A stretch of DNA of 64,000 nt from Desulfurivibrionaceae bacterium (GTDB lineage Bacteria > Desulfobacterota > Desulfobulbia > Desulfobulbales > VMSU01): the NCBI GenBank assembly GCA_030145275.1, contig JAQYVV010000003.1, forward strand, positions 158,517 to 222,516, in the 5' to 3' direction. The position numbers were made by a program, and so were the translations under genes. Shown piece after piece: positions 25,074 through 33,584 of the stretch. Below the pieces are notes generated by a model. The model worked only from the letters and a program-made list of their open reading frames with translations. It had not been told where the DNA came from and ran no database searches. The first letter of the stretch is position 1; every line of letters starts with the position of its first letter.

Positions 25074-25406
25074 TCAGTCATCTTTAATAAAGAGGAGATA
25101 GACCAAGATTCCAAGGCCTGTCATTCCGACACCAGCCACAGGTAGAACCTTGCCTAGCTGCAAATTCCCATCCACAACGGCATTAGTGACCATATCGGTG
25201 CCTGAAAACCACCAGAGAAAGACAACGAGGGCGGTAATAATTAGGTTATTAACCGCCTGCTTGTAGAGAAAGTAGATAATCATGCCGATGAACGGCACTA
25301 AAAAATGGGTGTTTTGGAACAGGCCCTGTATGTCAACGGCTTGAAGTTGTTCCGGCACCTTTGTTGCGGCACACCAGTCAATAATTGATGCAAAAAATCC
25401 AGTCAT
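25074..25406 (-). CDS. Small hypothetical membrane protein downstream of thiC
   Basis: Protein of 110 residues with three predicted transmembrane segments: about 34-52 (FLVPFIGMIIYFLYKQAV), 54-68 (LIITALVVFLWWFSG) and 88-106 (VAGVGMTGLGILVYLLFI). The ATG at 25406 has a full AGGAGG site. It lies 71 bp after the thiC-like gene on the same strand and ahead of a strong hairpin, so it may be co-transcribed. I do not recognise the family. Position suggests a link to pyrimidine or benzimidazole precursor metabolism, but nothing in the sequence shows it. Confidence 0.75.
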   Translation of the reverse strand: MTGFFASIIDWCAATKVPEQLQAVDIQGLFQNTHFLVPFIGMIIYFLYKQAVNNLIITALVVFLWWFSGTDMVTNAVVDGNLQLGKVLPVAGVGMTGLGILVYLLFIKDD

Positions 25407-25477
25407 ATACTTCCTCCTGATCAGTGATCTTTAACGGGGAAAGATGAAGGGGGTGTGTTGCCCCAAATATCAATGAA

Positions 25478-26791
25478 TTACGCGGTCTCCAGACCTGCCA
25501 TCCGTTTGGCTGATGTTGCCTTCTTATACACTTTTATGGCGCAATAAGAGCCGCACATACTACAGGCATCTCCTTTATAGGTACCTCCCTGGTCTCTGAA
25601 GCGCTGGGCTTTCTCAGGATCGAGGGAAAGATCTATCTGTCCTTTCCAGTCTAGATTGTTACGGCACTTGGCCATGGCTATGTCTCTTTCTATGGCGCCA
25701 GGGAGCCCGTTGCAAATGTCTGCGGCGTGCCCGGCAATTTTGGAGGCAATCACACCGTCTCGCACATCATCATTGTCAGGTAGTTTCAGGTGTTCTGCCG
25801 GGGTTACATAACAGAGGAAATCTGCTCCAGCCTTGGCTGCAATGGCTCCTCCAATCGCTCCGGTGATGTGATCATAACCTGGTGCAATATCTGTAACCAA
25901 GGGGCCAAGGACGTAGAAAGGGGCGCCGTGGCAAAGTCTTTTTTGTAAAAGAATATTTGCTTCAATCTGGTCCATTGGCATGTGCCCAGGACCTTCAACT
26001 ATGACCTGGACTCCGGCATCCCAAGCCCTCTGGGTCAGTTCGCCGAGGTAAATTAATTCTTGTATCTGGCCGGCATCGGTTGCGTCCACAAGGCATCCTG
26101 GTCGCACGCTGTCTCCAAGGCTTAGGGTTACTTCGTGCTCTTTAAGGATAGCGAGAAGTTCATCGTAGTGTTCATAAAAGGGGTTTTCTTTTTTATTGTA
26201 GCTCATCCACTCAATGCAAAAAGACCCGCCGCGGCTTACCACTCCCATGAGTCTTTTATGGTTATTCAGGCGTTCAAGTGTGCTTTTGGTGATGCCGCAA
26301 TGGATGGTCATAAAGTCTACACCGGCTTCTGCCTGCTGCCTAATGGTGTCAAAGATCTGCTCGACAGTCACTTCGCCGATATCTTTTTTCTGGTTTTCAA
26401 CAATTTCGGCAACAGATTGGTATATTGGGACAGTTCCAAGAGGAATGGGACAATTTTTCAAGATCTCATTGCGGACTTCGTTGAGGTCACCACCCATGCT
26501 GAGGTCCATTACAGCATCGGTTCCGGCCTTGAGTGCCACACAAAGTTTTTGAAGTTCCTGCTCGACACCCTGGTGGTCTTTTGAGGAGCCGATATTAGCG
26601 TTGACTTTAGTGGATAAACCGGGTCCCACTGCCATAATTCTATCAAAATCATGGTGGTGATTTTTAGGAATAGCAATAACACCTTTTGCAACTCCTTCAA
26701 TAAGGAATTCAGGGGTTACACCTTCGTTTTGGGCACATTTTTCGAAAACGGGGGTTATTTTTCCGTTTAAAGCATCTTCTCGTATACTCAT
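25478..26791 (-). CDS. thiC: ThiC-family radical SAM enzyme (HMP-P synthase, or BzaF-like)
   Basis: Converts aminoimidazole ribotide to hydroxymethylpyrimidine phosphate (thiamine) if ThiC, or to 5-hydroxybenzimidazole (cobamide lower ligand) if BzaF. 437 residues, the short form without the N-terminal extension of the E. coli enzyme. Seen: VNANIGSS, DLSMGGDLNEVRN, VDFMTIHCGI, LGDSVRPGCLVDATD, VIVEGPGHMPMDQIEAN, APFYVLGPLVTDIAPGYDHI, IGGAIAA, and the C-terminal cluster motif CSMCGSYC. That is C-x2-C-x3-C, one residue shorter than the C-x2-C-x4-C of the E. coli-type enzyme. No TPP riboswitch is apparent upstream. No thi or bza neighbours help. Family assignment is firm; the exact product is not. 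Confidence 0.88.
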   Translation of the reverse strand: MSIREDALNGKITPVFEKCAQNEGVTPEFLIEGVAKGVIAIPKNHHHDFDRIMAVGPGLSTKVNANIGSSKDHQGVEQELQKLCVALKAGTDAVMDLSMGGDLNEVRNEILKNCPIPLGTVPIYQSVAEIVENQKKDIGEVTVEQIFDTIRQQAEAGVDFMTIHCGITKSTLERLNNHKRLMGVVSRGGSFCIEWMSYNKKENPFYEHYDELLAILKEHEVTLSLGDSVRPGCLVDATDAGQIQELIYLGELTQRAWDAGVQVIVEGPGHMPMDQIEANILLQKRLCHGAPFYVLGPLVTDIAPGYDHITGAIGGAIAAKAGADFLCYVTPAEHLKLPDNDDVRDGVIASKIAGHAADICNGLPGAIERDIAMAKCRNNLDWKGQIDLSLDPEKAQRFRDQGGTYKGDACSMCGSYCAIKVYKKATSAKRMAGLETA

Positions 26792-26960
26792 CTATCTATT
26801 TCTCCGGGGATATTCATTCATCTTTCTCGAACCAGGAGCACGTTTCAAAGGCCACTGTCATGGCGATGTTTCCTGAGTTTTGTTAAAGGACTTTACATAA
26901 CAGTGACGCCATATGATGTCAATTTAATACTTAAGTTTACAGAGGCACCTTAGCTCTACG

Positions 26961-27929
26961 CTATCGTTTTTCTTTGCCGTGGTTCGTCTCCCTACGGCCC
27001 TCTAAAGCAAGATCCAACAGTTTGTCAAGCAATGCTCCAAAGGGCAGGCCGTGGGCTGCGGCTGCCTGGGGGAGAAGGCTTGTCGGGGTCATGCCGGGAA
27101 TAGTGTTTGTTTCCAGAAGATAGAGCTGGTCGTCTTTGATAATCATATCAGTCCGGCTATATCCTCTCAAATGCAACGATTCATGGGCTTTTATTGCATA
27201 CTCTCGTGCCTTTTCGGCTAGACTGCCTTCTAGATCAGCAGGGCAAATCTCTTTAGAGGCACCTGCTTGATATTTGGCCTCGTAGTTGAAAAAAGGATGT
27301 GATTCTCCTGGAATAATTTCCACAATAGGCAGGGCTGTCAATTCAGAGTTACCAATGACGCCGACCGTTATTTCACGTCCAGAGATGAATTGCTCAACGA
27401 GGACTTCAGAGTCGAATTGAAAAGCAGTCCTGACACCTTTAATAAATTCCTCGCGGCTGCAGGCAATGCTCATGCCAAGACTGGATCCTTGCCGGATAGG
27501 TTTAATAACAAGAGGGAGTGGGAGTTCTGTCAGAATGGCGTCCGGGTTTTTCAGGTCGGTCATGGTTACCAGGGTACCTGCTGGTACAGGCAGGCCAGCG
27601 TTTTGGTATATCTCTTTGGCGATCTGTTTATTCATCGCCAAGGCGCTGCCGAGGACCCCTGAGCCTTGGTAGGGCAGATCGAGCAGATCAAGAAACCCTT
27701 GCACGGTTCCATCTTCACCATATAATCCATGCAAAATAATGAAGGCCACATCCAGCCTGGGGGCATCTGTCGCAAGTTTGGCAAGGTCTGTGGCCGGGTC
27801 ATAGCGGAAGACCTCATACTTGTCGGGATCCAGTGCCATTTCAATCTCTCTGGCGCCATTTAAAGAAACGTCCCGTTCCCCGGATTTACCACCTGCCAGC
27901 AGAGCTAGTTGTATTTTTTTCTCGCCCAT
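26961..27929 (-). CDS. ddl: D-alanine--D-alanine ligase
   Basis: ATP-grasp enzyme making D-Ala-D-Ala for peptidoglycan in the cytosol; 322 residues. Seen: LLAGGKSGERDVSLNGA (Ddl normally has E-x-x-V-S at this place), FIILHGLYGEDGTVQGFLDL, YQGSGVLGSALAMNK, LPLVIKPIRQGSSLGMS, VEQFISGREITVGVIGN, and the metal/ligand site LLETNTIPGMTPTSLLPQAA. All are in the Ddl order. The ATG at 27929 has AGGA upstream. It stands alone, with thiC about 170 bp downstream and a family-A repeat upstream. No mur genes are adjacent. Confidence 0.92.
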   Translation of the reverse strand: MGEKKIQLALLAGGKSGERDVSLNGAREIEMALDPDKYEVFRYDPATDLAKLATDAPRLDVAFIILHGLYGEDGTVQGFLDLLDLPYQGSGVLGSALAMNKQIAKEIYQNAGLPVPAGTLVTMTDLKNPDAILTELPLPLVIKPIRQGSSLGMSIACSREEFIKGVRTAFQFDSEVLVEQFISGREITVGVIGNSELTALPIVEIIPGESHPFFNYEAKYQAGASKEICPADLEGSLAEKAREYAIKAHESLHLRGYSRTDMIIKDDQLYLLETNTIPGMTPTSLLPQAAAAHGLPFGALLDKLLDLALEGRRETNHGKEKR

Positions 27930-28018
27930 ATAATCCTGTAAATATAATCAAGTAAATCGGTAAGCCGATATTCGTTCAACTATAATCGCAGAAACAGGAA
28001 AAAATTTCAATACGCATT

Positions 28019-28168
28019 TTAGTGCCTTATAACTAGAATCCTGCAACAAAAAACAGATAAGCAAGATAAGCGTAAGACTTCGAGACTTCGAGAATTTCAA
28101 AAAACAATATGCTCCCAATATGTTGCAGACTACTGTTAAGGCACTTATTTCCTGTTTATCTGGATTAG
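28019..28168. repeat. Family-A repeat element, 150 bp
   Basis: Starts TTAGTGCCTTATAAC and ends ACTGTTAAGGCACTTATTTCCTGTTTATCTGGATTAG. The middle holds GATAAGCGTAAGACTTCGAG, a variant of the shared core, and GCAACATATTGGGA in reverse. It fills most of the 28 kb spacer between ddl and the GlcD-like gene; the rest of that spacer shows no gene. Confidence 0.8.
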
Positions 28169-28290
28169 TGATTTTTGGGACTGATTGTTGGTGATATTTA
28201 AATTTTCTTCAGGATATTAAAATGGTATAAGTTTTTACGGGGTTTACCTCACCCTCCTTTTTATAACTTCATATTTTGTCGGCAAACTCT

Positions 28291-29667
28291 ATGAATAGAA
28301 GCAGTAAAGAGCGGTTTAAAAAAATAGTTGGGCATGATAATTTCTGCGACACCGAGGAGGACCGCCTCAGCTACTCATACGACGGCACCGGCAGAGAGTA
28401 TAAACCTGAAGCGGTCATTTTTCCGGGTTCAGCTGCGGAGGTCGCAGCTATTATGTGCCTTGCCTCTGAACTGCTGTTGCCGGTTGTGCCGCGTGGAGCA
28501 GGCTCTGGGATGACGGGTGGCTCGTTACCGGTGCAAGGGGGGCTGGTTATGCCTCTGACCCGACTTAACCGGATATTGGAAATAGATCGACAGAATCAGC
28601 TTGCCGTCGTGGAACCTGGGGTTATTACCGCAGATTTGCAAAACGCGGTCAAAAGACAGAATCTTTTTTATCCTCCAGACCCGGCAAGTATGAAATTTTG
28701 TACGGTGGGAGGCAATGCCGCAGAGTGTGCCGGGGGGCCGAGCGCCGTGAAATACGGGGTCACAAGGGACTATGTCAGGGGGCTACAGGTAGTGTTGGCT
28801 GACGGCAGAACTATTAATACAGGGGTCCGCACAGCCAAGGGAGTTGTGGGGTATGATCTGACCAGGATCTTTGTCGGTTCTGAAGGGACCCTGGGTGTCA
28901 TAACTAAACTGGTGCTGAAACTTATTGCGCAGCCGGAGAGCAAAAGCACCTTTATGGTGCTGGTTGACGGTATGATAAGAGCGGCAGAGCTTGTAACCGA
29001 GGTGCTGGAATCGTATCTTCCCTGCACCATGGAATACATGGATAAAACGGCTTTGGAGATTGTCAAAGATAAGCTTTCTTTCGAACTGCCTGAGGAGGCC
29101 GGGGCGTTTTTGTTGATTGAATTAGACGGTAGCAGAGATTCGGTGGAATCAGATAGCGCCAGGCTTGTCAAATTTTTGGATGACTGCCGTGGAGTTTTGG
29201 GGGTCAGGAGGGCCAAAGCTGGCACAGCAGAAGCGGAAATGCTGTGGAGCGCCCGAAGGGCCATCTCTCCCGCCTCTTTCCAGCTAAAACCCAATAAGAT
29301 TAATGAAGATGTGGTGGTGCCGCGCAGTTTGATCCCGGAGCTTGTCGTCTTTGTTGAAAAACTGAGCAGTGAGCTTGGTATTCTAATTTTTACTTTTGGG
29401 CATGCCGGTGACGGAAACATCCATGTTAATATAATGTTGGATAAAGAGAACAGCGAGGAGGTGGTGCGAAGTGAAAAAGCCAAAAAGAAGCTTTTTAAAA
29501 AGGTACTAAGTTTGGGGGGAACCCTCTCCGGTGAACATGGAGTTGGCCTGACCAAGGCCGCGTATCTTCCCATGGAAATAGATGCAGTGACTCTGGATGT
29601 TATGAAGGGGCTGAAAAAATATTTTGATCCTAAAAACATATTAAATCCTGGGAAAATATTTATATAA
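28291..29667 (+). CDS. FAD-linked oxidase, GlcD/lactate dehydrogenase type
   Basis: VAO-family flavoprotein of 458 residues, expected to oxidise a 2-hydroxy acid (glycolate, D-lactate or 2-hydroxyglutarate) and pass electrons to a partner. FAD domain (about 35-215): AVIFPGSAAEV, LPVVPRGAGSGMTGGSLP, VEPGVITADLQ, FYPPDPASMKFCTVGGNAAECAGG, KYGVTRDYV, GSEGTLGVITKLVL. C-terminal domain: FTFGHAGDGNIHVNI and GTLSGEHGVGLTK. The start is uncertain: ATG at 28291, or TTG at 28276 adding five residues; neither has a ribosome site. No GlcE or iron-sulfur GlcF partner lies next to it. Confidence 0.88.
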   Translation: MNRSSKERFKKIVGHDNFCDTEEDRLSYSYDGTGREYKPEAVIFPGSAAEVAAIMCLASELLLPVVPRGAGSGMTGGSLPVQGGLVMPLTRLNRILEIDRQNQLAVVEPGVITADLQNAVKRQNLFYPPDPASMKFCTVGGNAAECAGGPSAVKYGVTRDYVRGLQVVLADGRTINTGVRTAKGVVGYDLTRIFVGSEGTLGVITKLVLKLIAQPESKSTFMVLVDGMIRAAELVTEVLESYLPCTMEYMDKTALEIVKDKLSFELPEEAGAFLLIELDGSRDSVESDSARLVKFLDDCRGVLGVRRAKAGTAEAEMLWSARRAISPASFQLKPNKINEDVVVPRSLIPELVVFVEKLSSELGILIFTFGHAGDGNIHVNIMLDKENSEEVVRSEKAKKKLFKKVLSLGGTLSGEHGVGLTKAAYLPMEIDAVTLDVMKGLKKYFDPKNILNPGKIFI

Positions 29668-29748
29668 AATTATTGACCTCCAGGTAATTATGAGCTATAG
29701 AACTTGTTTGCCCGCTGGAATAAGATAAAAATAACCTAGGAATAGACG

Positions 29749-29943
29749 ATGATTGAAGTTGAAGTTAGAGGGGACATAGAGATAGCCATTCGTCAGCTCA
29801 AGAAAAAATTGATGCTGGACGGTATTAAAAAAGAACTCAAACGACGCGAGTTTTACGAAAAACCAAGTGCCAAAAAACGCCGTAAAAGCGCGGAAGCACG
29901 AAGGAAAATGCGTAAGCTTATGCATCGCATGAAAAATGGCTAA
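29749..29943 (+). CDS. rpsU: 30S ribosomal protein S21
   Basis: Small, very basic ribosomal protein of 64 residues involved in translation initiation on the small subunit. It begins MIEVEVRGDIEIAIRQLKKK and has the typical REFYEKPSAKKRRKSAEARR stretch with Arg/Lys-rich C-terminal helix. AGGA upstream of the ATG at 29749. It is followed by a hairpin and a Xer-type recombinase rather than dnaG/rpoD. Confidence 0.96.
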   Translation: MIEVEVRGDIEIAIRQLKKKLMLDGIKKELKRREFYEKPSAKKRRKSAEARRKMRKLMHRMKNG

Positions 29944-30008
29944 GCCCTGCTTTTTTTGATCTAGAAAAGTTAAGTTCCAACCGGATTATACCCGGAAAAT
30001 AAATATTT

Positions 30009-30032
30009 TCAGGGGCCGTTTCCGGCCCCTGA
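30009..30032 (+). terminator. GC-rich hairpin downstream of rpsU
   Basis: TCAGGGGCCG - TTTC - CGGCCCCTGA, a perfect 10-bp stem. It is not followed by a T run (ATACTTTATGG), so it may be a weak or factor-aided terminator, or an mRNA 3'-end stabiliser. It lies 24 bp before the recombinase start. Confidence 0.55.
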
Positions 30033-30055
30033 TACTTTATGGCAGACCCAATTTC

Positions 30056-30976
30056 ATGGCTGCTCCTCCTGCAAATTCCCCTTTGCCCCTTTCCGCTTGC
30101 CTGGACAGTTTCCTTCATTATCTTGCCGCAGAGAGACGATTAGCACTAAATTCAGTGCAGGCCTACCAGTCTGACCTTACTTTTCTCCTGAAATATCTTG
30201 CCGACAAGAAAATCACTCTTGCCGGCACCGTTACCCAGAAACATATTCGCGCCTATCTTGAGGAGTGCCATGACACCGGCATCTCTGCCAAAACGATTTC
30301 AAGAAAACTTTCTACCTTTCGCAGTTTTTTCCGCTATCTGCTCTCCGAAAAACAGATACAACTTGACCCTACAGCAAATATAGATCTGCCGAAGCAAAAG
30401 CAAGCGCTGCCAAAGGGCCTGACTTTATCAGAGGTAAGCCAGCTCCTTTTGGGAAATGTGCGGCAACACCCCCTTTCCTTTCGGGATAGGGCGATGATTT
30501 CCTTGCTTTATGCCACAGGGATGCGGGTGTCTGAACTGGTCAAGCTCCCGGTGGCGGCGCTTAATTTGAACGCCGGCTATGTTCGTGTTTTAGGGAAGGG
30601 AAAGAAGGAGCGCCTTGTGCCCTTTGGTCAGGATGCCAGGGAAAAGATAGAACATTATCTGGTCTTTGGCAGAAAGCCATTGTTGAAGAAAAGGAAAAGT
30701 GAATTTTTGTTTGTAACCGCCAGGGCTACAGCAATGACCAGGCTTAGATTCTGGCAGATCATCCAGGAAACATGCCTACGTTTGGGAATTACCAAAAAGA
30801 TCAGCCCGCACACGCTGCGTCACTCGTTTGCTACTCATTTGGTTGAGAATGGCGCTGACCTGAGGACCGTGCAGCTCATGCTGGGCCATGCCGATATTTC
30901 CACAACCCAGATTTACACCCACGTTGATTCAAAAAGATTGCGAACGGCACATAAGAAGTTTCATCCCCGGGGCTGA
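30056..30976 (+). CDS. Tyrosine recombinase, XerC/XerD type
   Basis: Protein of 306 residues with the SAM-like N-terminal domain (about 15-100) and catalytic domain (about 125-300). Active-site residues are all visible: R in [13 protein letters not shown] in [23 protein letters not shown] (H and R), H in [17 protein letters not shown] and the nucleophile Y in IYTHV. Length and arrangement fit chromosome-dimer resolution Xer proteins rather than a phage integrase. It is not beside a tRNA or element end. The ATG at 30056 has no obvious ribosome site. XerC and XerD cannot be separated by eye. Confidence 0.88.
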   Translation: MAAPPANSPLPLSACLDSFLHYLAAERRLALNSVQAYQSDLTFLLKYLADKKITLAGTVTQKHIRAYLEECHDTGISAKTISRKLSTFRSFFRYLLSEKQIQLDPTANIDLPKQKQALPKGLTLSEVSQLLLGNVRQHPLSFRDRAMISLLYATGMRVSELVKLPVAALNLNAGYVRVLGKGKKERLVPFGQDAREKIEHYLVFGRKPLLKKRKSEFLFVTARATAMTRLRFWQIIQETCLRLGITKKISPHTLRHSFATHLVENGADLRTVQLMLGHADISTTQIYTHVDSKRLRTAHKKFHPRG

Positions 30977-30982
30977 CTTTCA

Positions 30983-31141
30983 CCTAATCCGGATAAACCG
31001 GAAATAAGTACCTTAACAGTAGGTGCAACACCTTTCAATGAATATACCTTTTTCATTTCTTGCTACTCAGTTCAGTACCCCCCTGTGGGGTGTAAAAAAC
31101 ACGAGATAAGCGCAGACTTCGAAATGATTTATAAGGTACTA
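30983..31141. repeat. Family-A repeat element, 159 bp, reverse orientation
   Basis: Begins CTAATCCGGATAAACCGGAA and ends GATTTATAAGGTACTA. Nearly the reverse complement of 5048-5213, including ACTCAGTTCAGTACCCCCC, GAGATAAGCGCAGACTTCGAAA. Its right end supplies the TAG stop codon (31139-31141) of the SH3-domain gene on the minus strand. Confidence 0.82.
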
Positions 31142-31597
31142 AAAACCCCAGACAAGATCACGCTTAACCCAGCCCTGAAGACCATTTTCGTGTTTGACCT
31201 TTGCCCATCCTGGTTTCTGTTCCAAAGTGGCGAAAACAACCCCATATTCTGCTTTGCCGACCAACTTGAACTTTGTGCCCGGGCCGCTGCGGATATTAAT
31301 TTTTTTCTTTTTGACGATCATATAGGGTTTTCTATTGACCATTTTTTTGTATACCCAGCCAACGTCATTTTCAAAATCCTTCACCTTGTACCAGTTTCCT
31401 TTGGTCCGCAGAACGCTGAGAGGTACCCCTTTGCCGTATTCCCATTGTACAGCATATTTTGTTCCTGGTCCTGAGCGCAGGTTGAGCTTTACGACCGAAA
31501 CACTGACCATTTTGGCATGGGCTGCGGCGGTTGATATGAAAATGAAAAACAGTGATAAAGCTATAAGCTTCAGATAGTTAGGCGATTGGTAAGTCAT
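31139..31597 (-). CDS. Exported protein with two bacterial SH3 domains
   Basis: Protein of 152 residues: signal peptide (1-28, ending AAAHA) and two SH3b-like domains at about 30-88 and 92-150. Each starts with (K)LNLRSGPGTKY or KINIRSGPGTKF and ends GWVYKKM or GWVKRDL. Such domains bind peptidoglycan or other periplasmic targets. The gene overlaps the polyferredoxin gene upstream by four bases (ATGA), so the two are translationally coupled. The stop codon is donated by a family-A repeat end. Confidence 0.88.
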   Translation of the reverse strand: MTYQSPNYLKLIALSLFFIFISTAAAHAKMVSVSVVKLNLRSGPGTKYAVQWEYGKGVPLSVLRTKGNWYKVKDFENDVGWVYKKMVNRKPYMIVKKKKINIRSGPGTKFKLVGKAEYGVVFATLEQKPGWAKVKHENGLQGWVKRDLVWGF

Positions 31598-32484
31598 GAG
31601 GCACGGATTTCTTTTTTAATTGTCGGGGGGGATGTAAGAGGCACACCACCCATTTCAAGGTAAATTGCTTTTTGCGGACAAATATTGCTGCATGCGAAAC
31701 AAGATATACACTCTGAGTCATTTGGCGATTGGTTAAATTTAACCCCCATCGGACACACTTGGTGGCAGCTTTCACATTGATTACAGAGGCCCTCGTCTAG
31801 TTGCAGACGGACTAGCTTGACTTTCGAAAAAAGTCCATAAAAGGCCCCGAGAGGACATGCTGTCCTGCAAAAAGGCCTGCTGGACAGGATACTCCAAACC
31901 AGGAAAATAAAAAGGATAAAAAGCTTACTAAAAAAAAGCATGCCAACTATGTCGCGCAATCCCGGCTGGAGAGCAAGCATCGGCAGACCTGCCTCAAGGG
32001 TGCCTGCCGGGCAGAAATATTTGCAAAACCACGGGTCGCCCATCCCGAATTCACTCACGGCAAAAAGGGGCAGGATAAAAACCATGAGGGCAAGCATGCC
32101 ATATTTGATATAGCGCAGAGGCCGAGGAATGCCGAATTTGGCAGAAGGTATTTTATGAAGGAGTTCCTGGAGCAGGCCAAATGGACAGGCCCAACCGCAG
32201 ACCATCCGACCGACAAATCCGCCAATGGCACCTATTGTGCCTATAACATAAAAGCCTATAAAAAATTGGCCGTTTTCAAGAGCCAGTCGTACCCCGCCAA
32301 GGAATTGCTGTATTGAACCAATGGGGCAATAAGTGGTTGCAGCCGGGCAGGAAAAACAATTAAGGCCTGGGGAACAGACAACTTTAAGGGGGCCTTGATA
32401 AATACTGCGGGTAACGGGAAAAGACCAGGAACCATTTGCCAGCAAGGCAAAGATAGCCTGGACCCATATTCTAAGATTATTCAT
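31594..32484 (-). CDS. NapH-like membrane polyferredoxin (4Fe-4S)
   Basis: Integral-membrane iron-sulfur protein of 296 residues. Five or so transmembrane helices; two CxxxCP motifs at membrane borders (VCGWACPFG about 94 and CRTACPLGAFYG about 207); an N-terminal CFSCPAATTYCP; and two 4Fe-4S ferredoxin motifs at the C-terminus (CNQCESCHQVCP, CISCFACSNICPQKA). NapH/NosR/RdxA-type proteins pass electrons from quinol across the membrane. No terminal reductase gene lies nearby. It starts at 32484, one base overlap with the stop of the CXXC peptide gene (TAATG), and overlaps the SH3 gene downstream, so the three form one operon. Confidence 0.9.
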   Translation of the reverse strand: MNNLRIWVQAIFALLANGSWSFPVTRSIYQGPLKVVCSPGLNCFSCPAATTYCPIGSIQQFLGGVRLALENGQFFIGFYVIGTIGAIGGFVGRMVCGWACPFGLLQELLHKIPSAKFGIPRPLRYIKYGMLALMVFILPLFAVSEFGMGDPWFCKYFCPAGTLEAGLPMLALQPGLRDIVGMLFFSKLFILFIFLVWSILSSRPFCRTACPLGAFYGLFSKVKLVRLQLDEGLCNQCESCHQVCPMGVKFNQSPNDSECISCFACSNICPQKAIYLEMGGVPLTSPPTIKKEIRAS

Positions 32485-32651
32485 TAGCCAATTCCTATAC
32501 AGCTCAAACAGATCTGGGTTGAGAGTTCCAAGATCCTGCGCGGTTCATCAAAGGCTATGCCGATACACCCCATCAAGATAAAAAAAAGGATAATAAAAAA
32601 TGGAATTTTTCTTATTTTATTTTTTTGCACGGATTTTGTTTTTTTAATCAT
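32484..32651 (-). CDS. 55-residue membrane peptide with C-terminal CXXC (CD1871A-like)
   Basis: Short gene ending TAATG into the polyferredoxin start. The peptide is basic at the N-terminus (MIKKTKSVQKNKIRK), has one transmembrane helix (PFFIILFFILMGCIGIAF) and ends TQICLSCIGIG. The ending matches what I recall of the 'CD1871A family CXXC motif-containing protein', whose members end in ICLECIGIG and are often beside 4Fe-4S membrane proteins. The CXXC pair would sit at the membrane surface and could act in redox or metal transfer to the polyferredoxin. The ATG at 32651 follows an in-frame stop 24 bases upstream; no clear ribosome site is seen. Overlap with the next gene supports that it is real. 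Confidence 0.78.
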   Translation of the reverse strand: MIKKTKSVQKNKIRKIPFFIILFFILMGCIGIAFDEPRRILELSTQICLSCIGIG

Positions 32652-32867
32652 TGAGACTGCGCCCGTTTGTTTTCAGTTTTTTGTTTTTTGCCGGGGAATA
32701 AAGGGGAAGTGTCCTATGCAGATTTTCCGAAAGAGACAAGGACAATGTATGTCTGGATCCTGGCTGTTGTAAAAGGAAGGAAAAGACACCTGGTAGGAGA
32801 CGTATATATATATTTAGGTTGATGCCGAAAAATATTTGAAACCACCGAGTTGTAACTATTCGTAAGA

Positions 32868-33164
32868 CTATAGCCTCTCCTGTACAGAATGGATTTTGTC
32901 TCCAAGCCCTACAGATTTGTCTCGCCGTTCGTCGATACTTATTTGGGTGACAACCCTTTGGACTCCCTGGGCAAACGGCATGGCATGAATTTTGGCAGCC
33001 AACGCCAGGAGTTGAGAGGTCTCACCTTCAATGATTGTCCCCATATCGGTAAGTGTAAAGTTAACATCTTCTTCTAGTAAAGCCCTTTGAAAGTCAACGA
33101 CATACTCACCAACACTTGCCGTTTTGGTTCCTAGTGGGATAATATTTAACTGCATTATAGCCAT
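32868..33164 (-). CDS. MTH1187-family thiamine-binding protein
   Basis: Protein of 98 residues of the ferredoxin-like Thiamine_BP fold (formerly DUF77). Starts MAIMQLNIIPLGT, has VGEYVVDFQRALLE, the glycine-rich FTLTDMGTIIEGE and the Arg-containing VQRVVTQISIDERRDK. Members bind thiamine-like ligands in the cytosol; role unclear. ATG at 33164 with AGGGG upstream; 9 bp after a PilZ gene. With the thiC-like gene at 25.5 kb it is the only thiamine-related gene here. Confidence 0.85.
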   Translation of the reverse strand: MAIMQLNIIPLGTKTASVGEYVVDFQRALLEEDVNFTLTDMGTIIEGETSQLLALAAKIHAMPFAQGVQRVVTQISIDERRDKSVGLGDKIHSVQERL

Positions 33165-33173
33165 AATGTGCCC

Positions 33174-33530
33174 CTAGTCGGAAAATTCAGATCGAATGGT
33201 GTCCGGGTCTGTAGAGTTGTAGTAAACAATATTTTTTAAATGGTAGAAACTATCCAGATCGATCTCGGTAAAATGGAGCGCAACGCCGTTTTCGTCAATG
33301 CGGACAATCTCCCCTTTCATTTCCAGTCGCAGTTCACTCGTTGAGCCACTAAGGGCTAAGGCGAGTTCACATTTTTCGCCCAGCTGGTGACCTGTTACTC
33401 CAAGCACCGAGACTCCTTTGACGCTCAAATTCTCAGTTTCGCATTTCGAATAACTTTTATCGGCAAATTTGAGGTCTGCTGATGCCTGGAAGTGGACTCT
33501 GGTGTTTTTGCGTTTTTCATTATCTTCCAT
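33174..33530 (-). CDS. PilZ-domain protein, second
   Basis: PilZ domain of 118 residues, probable c-di-GMP reader. Basic N-terminal motif KRKNTRVHF (RxxxR, residues 6-11) and ENLSVKGVSVL (N-x-S-x-x-G) are seen, followed by the barrel strands (LRLEMKGEIVRIDENGVALHF) and a C-terminal helix. The ATG at 33530 has AGGAG at ideal spacing. It precedes the thiamine-binding protein by 9 bp, an operon of unclear logic. Confidence 0.87.
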   Translation of the reverse strand: MEDNEKRKNTRVHFQASADLKFADKSYSKCETENLSVKGVSVLGVTGHQLGEKCELALALSGSTSELRLEMKGEIVRIDENGVALHFTEIDLDSFYHLKNIVYYNSTDPDTIRSEFSD

Positions 33531-33584
33531 TTGCGCTCCTTTTGATCAAATTGTCACTTTTTCTGGAAAAATTAGCGACTTGTA

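Noticed and set aside
26792..26960. Possible TPP or cobalamin riboswitch in front of the thiC-like gene
   Set aside because: Neither the CTGAGA / ACCTGA-type TPP core nor a B12-box sequence could be found on the minus strand. A covariance search would be decisive.
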